Assembly: GCA_030765065.1 (NCBI GenBank)
Contig: CM060985.1
Location: forward strand, 5,022,001-5,086,000
Source of the DNA: Deroplatys truncata
Lineage: Eukaryota > Arthropoda > Insecta > Mantodea > Mantidae
Length of the DNA stretch: 64,000 nt
Direction: 5' to 3'
This document shows, in pieces, positions 22,157-35,800 of the stretch. The translations under genes and the position numbers were made by a program. The notes under the pieces were generated by a model. The model was not told the origin of the DNA and searched no databases. It was given only the letters and a program-made list of their open reading frames with translations. Numbering within the stretch: position 1 is the stretch's first letter; each line of letters starts with the position of its first letter.

Positions 22157-25100
22157 GGAGAGACCTAACTGAATGTTTCCCGTAGCGACGCTAGGGAAGA
22201 AATCTCTACCGTCCAGTCGAACATCCTTCAACAATCCCCCGGGGCGGAGGGACCTAACTGAATGTTTCCCGTAGCGACTCTAGGGAAGAAATCTCTACCG
22301 TCCAGTCGAACATCCTTCAACAATCCCCCGGGGCGGAGAGACCTAACTGTTTCCCGTAGCGACACTAGGGAAGAAATCTCTACCGTCCAGTCGAACATCC
22401 TTCAAAATCCCCCGGGGCGGAGAGACCTAACTGAATGTTTCCCGTAGCGACGCTAGGGAAGAAATCTCTACTGTCCAGTCGAACATCCTTCAACAATCCC
22501 CCGGGGAGGAGAGACCTAACTGAATGTTTCCCGTAGCGACGCTAGGGAAGAAATCTCTACCGTCAAGTCGAACATCCTTCAACAATCCCCCGGGGCACAA
22601 AGACCTAACTGTTTCCCGTAGCGACACTAGGGAAGAAATCTCTACCGTCCAGTCGAACATCCTTCAACAATCCCCCGGGGCGGAGTGACCTAACTGAATG
22701 TTTCCCGTAGCGACGCTAGGGAAGAAATATCTACCGTCCAGTCGAACATCCTTCAGCAATCCCCCGGGGAGGAGAGAGCTAACTGAATGTTTCCCGTAGC
22801 GACGCTAGGGAAGAAATCTCTACCGTCCAGTCGAACATCCTTTAACAATCCCCCGGGGCGGAGAGACCTAACTGTTTCCCGTAGCGACGCTAGGGAAGAA
22901 ATCTCTACCGTCAAGTCGAACATCCTTCAACAATTCCCCGGGGCGGAGAGACCTAAATGTTTCCCGTAGCGACACTAGGGAAGAAATCTCTACCGTCCAG
23001 TCGAATATCCTTCAACAATCCCCCGGGGAGGAGAGACCTAACTGTTTCCCGTAGCGACGCTAGGGAACAAATCTCTACCGTCCAGTCGAACATCCTTCAA
23101 CAATCCCCCGGGGCGGAGAGACCTAACTGTTTCCCGTAGCGACGCTCTGGAAGAAATGTCTACCGTCCAGTCGAACATCGTTCAACAATTCCCCGGGGCG
23201 GAGAGACCTAAGTGTTTCCCGTAGCGACGCAAGGGAAGAAATCTCTACCGTCCACTCGAACATCCTTCAACAATCCCCCGGGGCGGAGAGACCTAACTGA
23301 ATGTTTCCCGTAGCGACGCTAGGGAAGAAATCTCTACCGTCCAGTCGAACATCCTTCAACAATCCCCCGGGGCGGAGATACCTAACTGAATGTTTCCCGT
23401 AGCGACGCTAGGGAAGAAATCTCAACCGTCCAGTCGAACATCCTTCAACAATCCCCCGGGGCGGAGAGACCTAACTGAATGTTTCCCGTAGCGACGCTAG
23501 GGAAGAAATCTCTACCGTCCAGTCGAACATCCTTCAACAATCCCCCGGGGAGGAGAGACCTAACTGAATGTTTCCCGTAGCGACGCTAGGGAAGAAATCT
23601 CTACCGTCCAGTCGAACATCCTTCAACAATCCCCCGGGGCGGAGAGACCTTACTTTTTCCCGTAGCGACGCTAGGGAAGAAATCTCTACCGTCCAGTCGA
23701 ACATCCTTCAACAATCCCCCGGGGCGGAGAGACCTAACTGTTTCCCGTAGCGACACTAGGGAAGAAATCTCTACCGTCCAGTCGAAGATCCTTCAACAAT
23801 CCCCCGGGGCGGAGAGACATAACTGTTTCCCGTAGCGACGCTAGGGAAGAAGTCTCTACCGTCCAGTCGAACATCCTGCAACAATCCCCCGGGCAGAGAG
23901 ACCTAACTGAATGTTTCCCGTAGCGACGTTAGGGAAGAAATGTCTACCGTCCAGTCGAACATCCTTTCACCATCCCCCGGGGCGGAGAGACCTAACTGAA
24001 TGTTTCCCGTAGCGACGCTAGGGAAGAAATCTCTACCGTCCAGTCGAGCATTCTTCAACAATCCCCCGGGGCCGAGAGACCTAACTGTTTCCCGTAGCGA
24101 CGCTAGGGAAGAAATCTCTACCGTCCAGTCGAACATCCTTCAACAATCCCCCGGGGCGGAGAGACCTAAATGTTTCCCGTAGCGACACTAGGGAAGAAAT
24201 CTCTACCGTCCAGTCGAACATCCTTCAACAATCCCCCGGGGCGGAGAGACCTAACTGAATGTTTCCCGTAGGGACGCTAGGGAAGAAATCTCTACCGTCC
24301 AGTGGAACATCCTTCAACAATCCCCCGGGGGGGAGAGACCTAACTGAATGTTTCCCGTAGCGACGCTAGGGAAGAAATCTCTACCGTCCAGTCGATTATC
24401 CTTTAACCATCCCCGGGGCGGAGAGACCTAACTGAATGTTTCCCGTAGCGACGCTAGGGAAGAAATCTCTACCGTCCAGTCGAACATCCTTCAACAATCC
24501 CCCGGGGCGGAGAGACCTAACTGTATCCCGTAGCGACGCTAGGGAAGAAATCTCTTCCGTCCAGTCGAACATCATTCAACAATCCCCCGGGGCCGAGAGA
24601 CCTAACTGTTTCCCGTAGCGACGCTAGGGAAGCAATCTCTACCGTCCAGTCGAACATCCTTCAACAATCCCCCGGGGCGGAGAGACCTAACTGTTTCCCG
24701 TAGCGACACTAGGGAAGAAATCTCTACCGTCCAGTCGAACATCCTTCAACAATCCCCCGGGGCGGTGAGACCTAACTGAATGTTTCCCGTAGCGACGCTA
24801 GGGAAGAAATCTCTACCGTCCAGTCGAAAATCCTTCAACAATCCCCCGGGGCGGAGAGACCTAACTGTTTCCCGTAGCGACGATAGGGAAGAAATCTCTA
24901 CCGTCCAGTCGAACATCCTTCAACAATCCCCCGGGCGAAGAGACCTAACTGTTACCCGTAGCGACACTAGGTAAGAAATCTCTACCGTCCAGTCGAACAT
25001 CCTTCAACAATCCCCCGGGGCGGAGAGACCTAACTGTTTCCCGTAGCGACGCTAGGGAAGAAATCTCTACCGTCCAGTCGAACATCCTTCACAATCACCC

Positions 25101-25962
25101 GGGGCGGAGAGACCTGTTTCCCGTAACGACACTAGGGAAGAAATCTCTACCGTCCAGTCGAACATCCTTCAACAATCCCCCGGGGCGGAGAGACCTAACT
25201 GAATGTTTCTTGTAGCGACAGTAGGGAAGAAATCTCTACCGTACAATCGAACATCCTTCAACAATACCCCGGGGCGGAGAGACCTAACTGAATGTTTCCC
25301 GTAGGGACGCTAGGGAAGAAATCTCTACCGTCCATTCGAACATCCTTCAACAATCCCCCGGGGCGGAGAGTCCTAAGTGTTTCCCGTAGCGACGCTAGGG
25401 AAGAAATCTCTACCGTCCAGTCGAACATCTTTCAACAATCCCCGGGGCGGAGAGACCTAAACGTTTCCCGTAGCGACGCTAGGGAAGAAATCTCTACCGT
25501 CCAGTCGAACATCCTTCAACAATCCCCCGGGGCGGAGAGACCTAACTGTTTCCCGTAGCGACGCTAGGGAAGAAATCTCTACCGTCCAGTCGAACATCCT
25601 TCAACAATCCCCCGGGGCGGAGAGACCTAAATGTTTCCCGTAGCGACACTAGGGAAGAAATCTCTACCGTCCAGTCGAACATCCTTCAACAATCCCCCGG
25701 GGCGGAGAGAGCTAACTGAATGTTTCCCGTAGCGACACTACGGAAGTAATCTCTACCTTCCAGTCGAACATCCGTCAACAATCCCCCGGGGCGGAGAGAC
25801 CTAACTGTTTCCCGTACGGACGCTAGGGAAGAAATCTCTACCGTCCAGTCGAACATCCTTCAACAATCCCCCGGGGCGGAGAGACCTAAATGTTTCCCGT
25901 AGCGACACTAGGGAAGAAATCTCTACCGTCCAGTCGAACATCCTTCAACAATCTCCCGGGGA
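22157..25962 (+). repeat. 3,721-bp tandem duplication, right copy (plus one monomer)
   Basis: This copy holds an offset of 3,721 bp to the left copy until about 25,548. One extra 85-bp consensus-like unit (about 25,548-25,632) then raises the offset to 3,806 bp. Private changes are few, for example CTACTGTCC (near 22,471) and GACACTAGGTAAG (near 24,969). It runs on into the complete A1 block that begins at 25,813, so its right end is where the duplication was resolved. Confidence 0.87.
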
Positions 25963-27445
25963 GGAGAGACCTAACTGTTTCCCGTAGCGACGCTAGGGAA
26001 GAAATCTCTACCGTCCAGTCGAACATCCTCAACAATCCCCCGGGGAGGAGAGAACTAACTGTTTCCCGTAGCGACGCTAGGGAAGAAATCTCTACCGTGC
26101 CGTCGAACATCCTTCAACAATCCCCCGGGGCGGAGAGACCTAACTGAATGTTTCCCGTATCGACGCTAGGGAAAAAATGTCTACCGTCCAGTCGAACATC
26201 CTTCAACAATCTTCCGGGGCGGAGAGACCTAACTGTTTCCGTAGCGACACTAGGGAAGAAATCTCTACCGTCCAGTCGCACATCCTTCCACAATCCCCCG
26301 GGGCGGAGAATGTTTTCCGTAGCGACGCTAGGGAAGAAATCTCTACCGTCCAGTCGAACATCCTTCAACAATCCCCCGCGGCCGGGAGACTTAACTGAAT
26401 GTTTCCCGTAGCGACGCTAGGGAAGAAATCTCTACCGTCCAGTCGAACATCCTTCAACAATCCCTCGGGGCGGAGAGACCTAACGGTTTCCCGTAGCGAC
26501 GCTAGGTAAGAAATCTCTACCGTCCAGTCGAACATCCTTAAACAATCTCCCGGGGCGGAGAGACATAACTGTTTCCCGTAGCGACGCTAGGGAAGAAATC
26601 GATACCGTCCAGTCGAACATCCTTCAACAATCCCCCGGGGCGGAGAGACCTAACTGTTTCCCGTAGCGACACTAGGGTAGAAATCTCTACCGTCCAGTCG
26701 AACATCCTTCAACAATCTCCCGGGGCGGAGAGACATAACTGTTTCCCGTAGCGACGCTAGGGAAGAAATCTCTACCGTCCAGTCGAACATCCTTAAACAA
26801 TCTCCCGGGGCGGAGAGACATAACTGTTTCCCGTAGCGACGCTAGGGAAGAAATCTCTACCGTCCAGTCGAACATCCTTAAACAATCCCCCGGGGCGGAG
26901 AGACCTAACTGAATGTTTCCCGTAGCGACAATGGGAAGAAATCTCTACCGTCCAGTCGAACATCCTTCAACAATCCCCCGGGGCGGAGAGACCTAACTGA
27001 ATGTTTTCCGTAGCGACGCTAGGGAAAAAATCTCTACCGTCCAGTCGAACATCCTTCAAAATCCCCCGGGGCGAAGAGACCTAACTGTTTCCCGTAGCGA
27101 CGCTAGGGAAGAAATCTCTACGGTCCAGTCGAACATCCTTCAACAATCCCCCCGGGCGGAGACACCAAACTGTTTCCCGTAGCGACACTACGGAAGAAAT
27201 CTCTACCGTCCAGTCGAACAACCTTCAACAATCCCCCGGGGCGGAGAGACCTAATTGTTTCCCGTAGCGACGCTAGGGAAGAAATCCCTACCGTCCAGTC
27301 GAACATCCTTCAACAATCCCCCGGGGCGGAGAGAGCTAACTGTTTCCCGTAGCGACGCTAGGGAAGAAATCTCTACCGTCCAGTCGAACATCCTTCAACA
27401 ATCTCCCGGGGAGGAGAGACCTAACTGAATGTTTCCCGTAGCGAA
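25813..27445 (+). repeat. A1 block, copy 4, and post-A1 block
   Basis: A1 markers run from CGTACGGACG (25,813) to CCCGCGGCCGGG (near 26,376) and GCTAGGTAAG. Next come AAATCGATACC (private, near 26,599), ACTAGGGTAG, two CTTAAACAATC units ending GACATAAC, GACAATGGG, TGTTTTCCG with GAAAAAATC and CTTCAAAATCC, CTACGGTCC, GACACCAAACTG, ACTACGGAAG with GAACAACC, CTAATTG, AAATCCCTACC, GAGCTAACTG and GCGAAGCTAG (near 27,442). The same run returns at 44,411-46,045, and a shorter version near 58,764-59,170 and 62,646-63,020. Confidence 0.85.
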
Positions 27446-30400
27446 GCTAGGGAAGAAATCTCTACCGTCCAGTCGAACATCCTTCAACAATCCCCCGGGG
27501 CGGAGGGACCTAACTGAATGTTTCCCGTAGCGACACTAGGGAAGAAATCTCTACCGTCCAGTCGAACATCCTTCAACAATCCCCCGGGGCGGAGAGACCT
27601 AACTGTTTCCCGTAGCGACGCTAGGGAAGAAATCTCTACCGTCCAGTCGAACATCCTTCAACAATCCCCCGGGGCGGAGGGACCTAACTGAATGTTTCCC
27701 GTAGCGACACTAGGGAAGAAATCTCTACCGTCCAGTCGAACATCCTTCAACAATCCCCCGGGGCGGAGAGACCTAACTGTTTCCCGTAGCGACGCTAGGG
27801 AAGAAATCTCTACCTTCCAGTCGAACATCCTTCAACAATTCCCCGGGGAGAGAGAGAGCTAAATGTTTCCCGTAGCGACACTAGGGAAGAAATCTCTACC
27901 GTCCAGTCGAACATCCTTCAACAATCCCCCGGGGCGGAGAGACCTAACTGTTTCCCGTAGCGACGCTAGGGAAGAAATCTCTACCGTCCAGTCGAACATC
28001 CTTCAACAATTCCCCGGGGCGGAGAGACCTAACGGTTTCCCGTAGTGACGCTAGGGAAGAAATGTCTACCGTCCAGTCGATCATCCTTCAACAATCCCCC
28101 GGGGCGGAGAGACCTAACTGAATGTTTCCCGTAGCGACGCTAGCGAAGAAATCTCTACCGTCCAGTCGAACATCCTTCAACAATCCCCCGGGGCGGAGGG
28201 ACCTAACTGAATGTTTCCCGTAGCGACTCTAGGAAAGAAATCTCTACCGTCCAGTCGAACATCCTTCAACAATCCCCCGGGGCGGAGAGACATAACTGTT
28301 TCCCGTAGCGACACTAGGGAAGAAATCTCTACCGTCCAGTCGAACATCCTTCAACAATCCCCCGGGGCGGAGAGACCTAACTGAATGTTTCCCGTAGCGA
28401 CGCTAAGGAAGAAATCTCTACCGTCCAGCGGAACATCCTTCAAATATCCCCCGGGGAGGAGAGACCTAACTGAATGTTTCCCGTAGCGACGCTAGGGAAG
28501 AAATCTCTACCGTCCAGTCGAACATCCTTCAACAATCCCCCGGGGCACAGAGACCTAACTGTTTCCTGTAGCGACACTAGGGAAGAAATCTCTACCGTCC
28601 AGTCGAACATCCTTCAACAATCCCCCGGGGCGGAGAGACCTAACTGAATGTTTCCCGTAGCGACGCTAGGGAAGAAATCTCTACCGTCCAGTCGAACATC
28701 CTTCAACAATCCCCCGGGGCGGAGAGACCTAACTGTTTCCCGTAGCGACACTAGGGTAGAAATCTCTACCGTCCAGTCGAACATCCTTCAACAATCTCCC
28801 GGGGCGGAGAGACATAACTGTTTCCCGTAGCGACGCTAGGGAAGAAATCTCTACCGTCCAGTCGAACATCCTTCAACAATCCCCCGGGGAGGAGAGACCT
28901 AACTGAATGTTTCCCGTAGCGACAATGGGAAGAAATCTCTACCGTCCAGTCGAACATCCTTCAACAATCCCCCGGGGCGGAGAGACCTAACTGAATGTTT
29001 CCCGTAGCGACGCTAGGGAAAAAATCTCTACCGCCCAGTCGAACATCCTTCAACAATCCCCCGGGGCGAAGAGACCTAACTGTTTCCCGTAGCGACGCTA
29101 GGGAAGAAATCTCTACGGTCCAGTCGAACATCCTTCAACATCCCCCCGGGCGGAGAGACCAAACTGTTTCCCGTAGCGACGCTAGGGAAGAAATCCCTAC
29201 CGTCCAGTCGAACATCCTTCAACAATCCCCCGGGGCGGAGAGACCTAACTGTTTCCCGTAGCGACGCTAGGGAAGAAATCTCTACCGTCCAGTCGAACAT
29301 CCTTCAACAATCTCCCGGGGAGGAGAGACCTAACTGAATGTTTCCCGTAGCGACGCTAGGGAAGAAATCTCTACCGTCCAGTCGAACATCCTTCAACAAT
29401 CCCCCGGGGCGGAGAGACCTAACTGAATGTTTCCCGTAGCGACGCTAAGCAGGAAATCTCTACCGTCCAGTCGAACATCCTTCAAAAATTTCCAGGGGCG
29501 GAGAGACCTAACTGTTTCCCGCAGCGACGCTAGGGAAGAAATCTCTACCGTCCAGTCGAACATCCTTCAACAATCCCACGGGGCGGAGGGACCTAACTCA
29601 ATGTTTCCCGTAGCGACACTAGGGAAGAAATCTCTACCGTCCAGTCGAACATCCTTCAACAATCCCCCGGGGCGGAGAGACCTAACTGTTTCCCGTAGCG
29701 ACGCTAGGGAAGAAATCTCTACCGTCCAGTCGAACATCCTCCAACAATTCCCCGGGGCGGAGAGAGCTAAATGTTTCCCGTAGCGACACTAGGGAAGAAA
29801 TCTCTACCGTCCAGTCGAACATCCTTCAACAATCCCCCGGGGCGGAGAGACCTACTTGTTTCCCCTAGCGACGCTAGGGAAGAAATCTCTACCGTCCAGT
29901 CGAACATCCTTCAACAATTCCCCGGGGCGGAGAGACCTAACGGTTTCCCGTAGCGACGCTAGGGAAGAAATGTCTACCGTCCAGTCGAACATCCTTCAAC
30001 AATCCCCCGGGGCGGAGAGACCTTACTGAATGTTTCCCGTAGCGACGCTAGGGAAGAAATCTCTACCGTCCAGTCGAACATCCTTCAACAATCCCCCGGG
30101 GCGGAGGGACCTAACTGAATGTTTCCCGTAGCGACTCTAGGAAAGAAATCTCTACCGTCCAGTCGAACATCCTTCAACAATCCCCCGGGGCGGAGAGACC
30201 TAACTGTTTCCCGTAGCGACACTAGGGAAGAAATCTCTACCGTCCAGTCGAACATCCTTCAAAATCCCCCGGGGCGGAGAGACCTAACTGAATGTTTCCC
30301 GTAGCGACGCTAGGGAAGAAATCTCTACCGTCCAGTCGAACATCCTTCAGCAATCCCCCGGGGAGGAGAGACCTAACTGAATGTTTCCCGTAGCGACGCT

Positions 30401-32829
30401 AGGGAAGAAATCTCTACCGTCCAGTCGAACATCCTTCAACAATCCCCCGGGGCGGAGAGACCTAACTGTTTCCCGTAGCGACGCTAGGGAAGAAATCTCT
30501 ACCGTCCAGTCGTACATCCTTCAACAATCCCCCGGGGCGGAGAGACCTAACTGAATGTTTCCCGTAGCGACGCTAGGGAAGAAATCTCTACCGTCCAGTC
30601 GAACATCCTTCAACAATCCCCCGGGGCGAGGGACCTAACTGAATGTTTCCCGTAGCGACTCTAGGGAAGAAATCTCTACCGTCCAGTCGAACATCCTTCA
30701 ACAATCCCCCGGGGCGGAGAGACCTAACTGTTTCCCGTAGCGACACTAGGGAAGAAATCTCTACCGTCCAGTCGAACATCCTTCAAAATCCCCCGGGGCG
30801 GAGAGACCTAACTGAATGTTTCCCGTAGCGACGCTAGGGAAGAAATCTCTACCGTCCAGTCGAACATCCTTCAACAATCCCCCGGGGAGGAGAGACCTAA
30901 CTGAATGTTTCCCGTAGCGACGCTAGGGAAGAAAATCTCTACCGTCAAGTCGAACATCCTTCAACAATCCCCCGGGGCACAAAGACCTAACTGTTTCCCG
31001 TAGCGACACTAGGGAAGAAATCTCTACCGTCCAGTCGAACATCCTTCAACAATCCCCCAGGGCGGAGTGACCTAACTGAATGTTTCCCGTAGCGACGCTA
31101 GGGAAGAAATATCTACCGTCCAGTCGAACATCCTTCAGCAATCCCCCGGGGAGGAGAGACCTAACTGAATGTTTCCCGTAGCGACGCTAGGGAAGAAATC
31201 TCTACCGTCCAGTCGAACATCCTTCAACAATCCCCCGGGGCGGAGAGACCTAACTGTTTCCCGTAGCGACGCTAGGGAAGAAATCTCTACCGTCAAGTCG
31301 AACATCCTTCAACAATTCCCGGGGCGGAGAGACCTAAATGTTTCCCGTAGCGACACTAGGGAAGAAATCTCTACCGTCCAGTCGAATATCCTTCAACAAT
31401 CCCCCGGGGAGGAGAGACCTAACTGTTTCCCGTAGCGACGCTAGGGAACAAATCTCTACCGTCCAGTCGAACATCCTTCAACAATCCCCCGGGGCGGAGA
31501 GACCTAACTGTTTCCCGTAGCGACGCTAGGGAAGAAATGTCTACCGTCCAGTCGAACATCGTTCAACAATTCCCCGGGGCGGAGAGACCTAAGTGTTTCC
31601 CGTAGCGACGCAAGGGAAGAAATCTCTACCGTCCACTCGAACATCCTTCAACAATCCCCCGGGGCGGAGAGACCTAACTGAATGTTTCCCGTAGCGACGC
31701 TAGGGAAGAAATCTCTACCGTCCAGTCGAACATCCTTCAACAATCCCCCGGGGCGGAGATACCTAACTGAATGTTTCCCGTAGCGACGCTAGGGAAGAAA
31801 TCTCAACCGTCCAGTCGAACATCCTTCAACAATCCCCCGGGGCGGAGAGACCTAACTGAATGTTTCCCGTAGCGACGCTAGGGAAGAAATCTCTACCGTC
31901 CAGTCGAACATCCTTCAACAATCCCCCGGGGAGGAGAGACCTAACTGAATGTTTCCCGTAGCGACGCTAGGGAAGAAATCTCTACCGTCCAGTCGAACAT
32001 CCTTCAACAATCCCCCGGGGCGGAGAGACCTTACTTTTTCCCGTAGCGACGCTAGGGAAGAAATCTCTACCGTCCAGTCGAACATCCTTCAACAATCCCC
32101 CGGGGCGGAGAGACCTAACTGTTTCCCGTAGCGACACTAGGGAAGAAATCTCTACCGTCCAGTCGAAGATCCTTCAACAATCTCCCGGGGCGGAGAGACA
32201 TAACTGTTTCCCGTAGCGACGCTAGGGAAGAAATCTCTACCGTCCAGTCGAACATCCTGCAACAATCCCCCGGGCAGAGAGACCTAACTGAATGTTTCCC
32301 GTAGCGACGTTAGGGAAGAAATGTCTACCGTCCAGTCGAACATCCTTTAACCATCCCCCGGGGCGGAGAGACCTAACTGAATGTTTCCCGTAGCGACGCT
32401 AGGGAAGAAATCTCTACCGTCCAGTCGAGCATCCTTCAACAATCCCCCGGGGCCGAGAGACCTAACTGTTTCCCGTAGCGACGCTAGGGAAGAAATCTCT
32501 ACCGTCCAGTCGAACATCCTTCAACAATCCCCCGGGGCGGAGAGACCTAAATGTTTCCCGTAGCGACACTAGGGAAGAAATCTCTACCGTCCAGTCGAAC
32601 ATCCTTCAACAATCCCCCGGGGCGGAGAGACCTAACTGAATGTTTCCCGTAGGGACGCTAGGGAAGAAATCTCTACCGTCCAGTGGAACATCCTTCAACA
32701 ATCCCCCGGGGGGAGAGACCTAACTGAATGTTTCCCGTAGCGACGCTAGGGAAGAAATCTCTACCGTCCAGTCGAACATCCTTCAACAATCCCCCGGGGC
32801 GGAGAGACCTAACTGTTTCCCGTAGCGAC
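27446..32829 (+). repeat. 5,384-bp tandem duplication, left copy
   Basis: Contents in order: two GAGGGACC/GACACTAG pairs, ACCTTCCAG with the GA run (27,848), GTAGTGACG with GTCGATCATCC, GACTCTAGGAAAG, AGCGGAAC with CTTCAAATATCC, GCACAGAGACC, TTTCCTGTAG, a TAGGGTAG unit, GACAATGGG, CTACCGCCCAG, C block (GCTAAGCAGG, TTTCCAGGGG), D block, and B block of haplotype II. GTAGTGACG, GTCGATCATCC, AGCGGAAC, TTTCCTGTAG and CCCCCAGGGC are shared only with the right copy. By eye I count about ten differences over 5.4 kb, including one-base indels near 30,628, 30,933 and 31,318 in this copy. Confidence 0.9.
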
Positions 32830-35800
32830 GCTAGGGAAGAAATCTCTACCGTCCAGTCGAACATCCTTCAACAATCCCCCGGGGCGGAGGGACCTAACTG
32901 AATGTTTCCCGTAGCGACACTAGGGAAGAAATCTCTACCGTCCAGTCGAACATCCTTCAACAATCCCCCGGGGCGGAGAGACCTAACTGTTTCCCGTAGC
33001 GACGCTAGGGAAGAAATCTCTACCGTCCAGTCGAACATCCTTCAACAATCCCCCGGGGCGGAGGGACCTAACTGAATGTTTCCCGTAGCGACACTAGGGA
33101 AGAAATCTCTACCGTCCAGTCGAACATCCTTCAACAATCCCCCGGGGCGGAGAGACCTAACTGTTTCCCGTAGCGACGCTAGGGAAGAAATCTCTACCTT
33201 CCAGTCGAACATCCTTCAACAATTCCCCGGGGAGAGAGAGAGCTAAATGTTTCCCGTAGCGACACTAGGGAAGAAATCTCTACCGTCCAGTCGAACATCC
33301 TTCAACAATCCCCCGGGGCGGAGAGACCTAACTGTTTCCCGTAGCGACGCTAGGGAAGAAATCTCTACCGTCCAGTCGAACATCCTTCAACAATTCCCCG
33401 GGGCGGAGAGACCTAACGGTTTCCCGTAGTGACGCTAGGGAAGAAATGTCTACCGTCCAGTCGATCATCCTTCAACAATCCCCCGGGGCGGAGAGACCTA
33501 ACTGAATGTTTCCCGTAGCGACGCTAGGGAAGAAATCTCTACCGTCCAGTCGAACATCCTTCAACAATCCCCCGGGGCGGAGGGACCTAACTGAATGTTT
33601 CCCGTAGCGACTCTAGGAAAGAAATCTCTACCGTCCAGTCGAACATCCTTCAACAATCCCCCGGGGCGGAGAGACATAACTGTTTCCCGTAGCGACACTA
33701 GGGAAGAAATCTCTACCGTCCAGTCGAACATCCTTCAACAATCCCCCGGGGCGGAGAGACCTAACTGAATGTTTCCCGTAGCGACGCTAGGGAAGAAATC
33801 TCTACCGTCCAGCGGAACATCCTTCAAATATCCCCCGGGGAGGAGAGACCTAACTGAATGTTTCCCGTAGCGACGCTAGGGAAGAAATCTCTACCGTCCA
33901 GTCGAACATCCTTCAACAATCCCCCGGGGCACAGAGACCTAACTGTTTCCTGTAGCGACACTAGGGAAGAAATCTCTACCGTCCAGTCGAACATCCTTCA
34001 ACAATCCCCCGGGGCGGAGAGACCTAACTGAATGTTTCCCGTAGCGACGCTAGGGAAGAAATCTCTACCGTCCAGTCGAACATCCTTCAACAATCCCCCG
34101 GGGCGGAGAGACCTAACTGTTTCCCGTAGCGACACTAGGGTAGAAATCTCTACCGTCCAGTCGAACATCCTTCAACAATCTCCCGGGGCGGAGAGACATA
34201 ACTGTTTCCCGTAGCGACGCTAGGGAAGAAATCTCTACCGTCCAGTCGAACATCCTTCAACAATCCCCCGGGGAGGAGAGACCTAACTGAATGTTTCCCG
34301 TAGCGACAATGGGAAGAAATCTCTACCGTCCAGTCGAACATCCTTCAACAATCCCCCGGGGCGGAGAGACCTAACTGAATGTTTCCCGTAGCGACGCTAG
34401 GGAAAAAATCTCTACCGCCCAGTCGAACATCCTTCAACAATCCCCCGGGGCGAAGAGACCTAACTGTTTCCCGTAGCGACGCTAGGGAAGAAATCTCTAC
34501 GGTCCAGTCGAACATCCTTCAACATCCCCCCGGGCGGAGAGACCAAACTGTTTCCCGTAGCGACGCTAGGGAAGAAATCCCTACCGTCCAGTCGAACATC
34601 CTTCAACAATCCCCCGGGGCGGAGAGACCTAACTGTTTCCCGTAGCGACGCTAGGGAAGAAATCTCTACCGTCCAGTCGAACATCCTTCAACAATCTCCC
34701 GGGGAGGAGAGACCTAACTGAATGTTTCCCGTAGCGACGCTAGGGAAGAAATCTCTACCGTCCAGTCGAACATCCTTCAACAATCCCCCGGGGCGGAGAG
34801 ACCTAACTGAATGTTTCCCGTAGCGACGCTAAGCAGGAAATCTCTACCGTCCAGTCGAACATCCTTCAAAAATTTCCAGGGGCGGAGAGACCTAACTGTT
34901 TCCCGCAGCGACGCTAGGGAAGAAATCTCTACCGTCCAGTCGAACATCCTTCAACAATCCCACGGGGCGGAGGGACCTAACTCAATGTTTCCCGTAGCGA
35001 CACTAGGGAAGAAATCTCTACCGTCCAGTCGAACATCCTTCAACAATCCCCCGGGGCGGAGAGACCTAACTGTTTCCCGTAGCGACGCTAGGGAAGAAAT
35101 CTCTACCGTCCAGTCGAACATCCTCCAACAATTCCCCGGGGCGGAGAGAGCTAAATGTTTCCCGTAGCGACACTAGGGAAGAAATCTACCGTCCAGTCGA
35201 ACATCCTTCAACAATCCCCCGGGGCGGAGAGACCTACTTGTTTCCCCTAGCGACGCTAGGGAAGAAATCTCTACCGTCCAGTCGAACATCCTTCAACAAT
35301 TCCCCGGGGCGGAGAGACCTAACGGTTTCCCGTAGCGACGCTAGGGAAGAAATGTCTACCGTCCAGTCGAACATCCTTCAACAATCCCCCGGGGCGGAGA
35401 GACCTTACTGAATGTTTCCCGTAGCGACGCTAGGGAAGAAATCTCTACCGTCCAGTCGAACATCCTTCAACAATCCCCCGGGGCGGAGGGACCTAACTGA
35501 ATGTTTCCCGTAGCGACTCTAGGAAAGAAATCTCTACCGTCCAGTCGAACATCCTTCAACAATCCCCCGGGGCGGAGAGACCTAACTGTTTCCCGTAGCG
35601 ACACTAGGGAAGAAATCTCTACCGTCCAGTCGAACATCCTTCAAAATCCCCCGGGGCGGAGAGACCTAACTGAATGTTTCCCGTAGCGACGCTAGGGAAG
35701 AAATCTCTACCGTCCAGTCGAACATCCTTCAGCAATCCCCCGGGGAGGAGAGACCTAACTGAATGTTTCCCGTAGCGACGCTAGGGAAGAAATCTCTACC

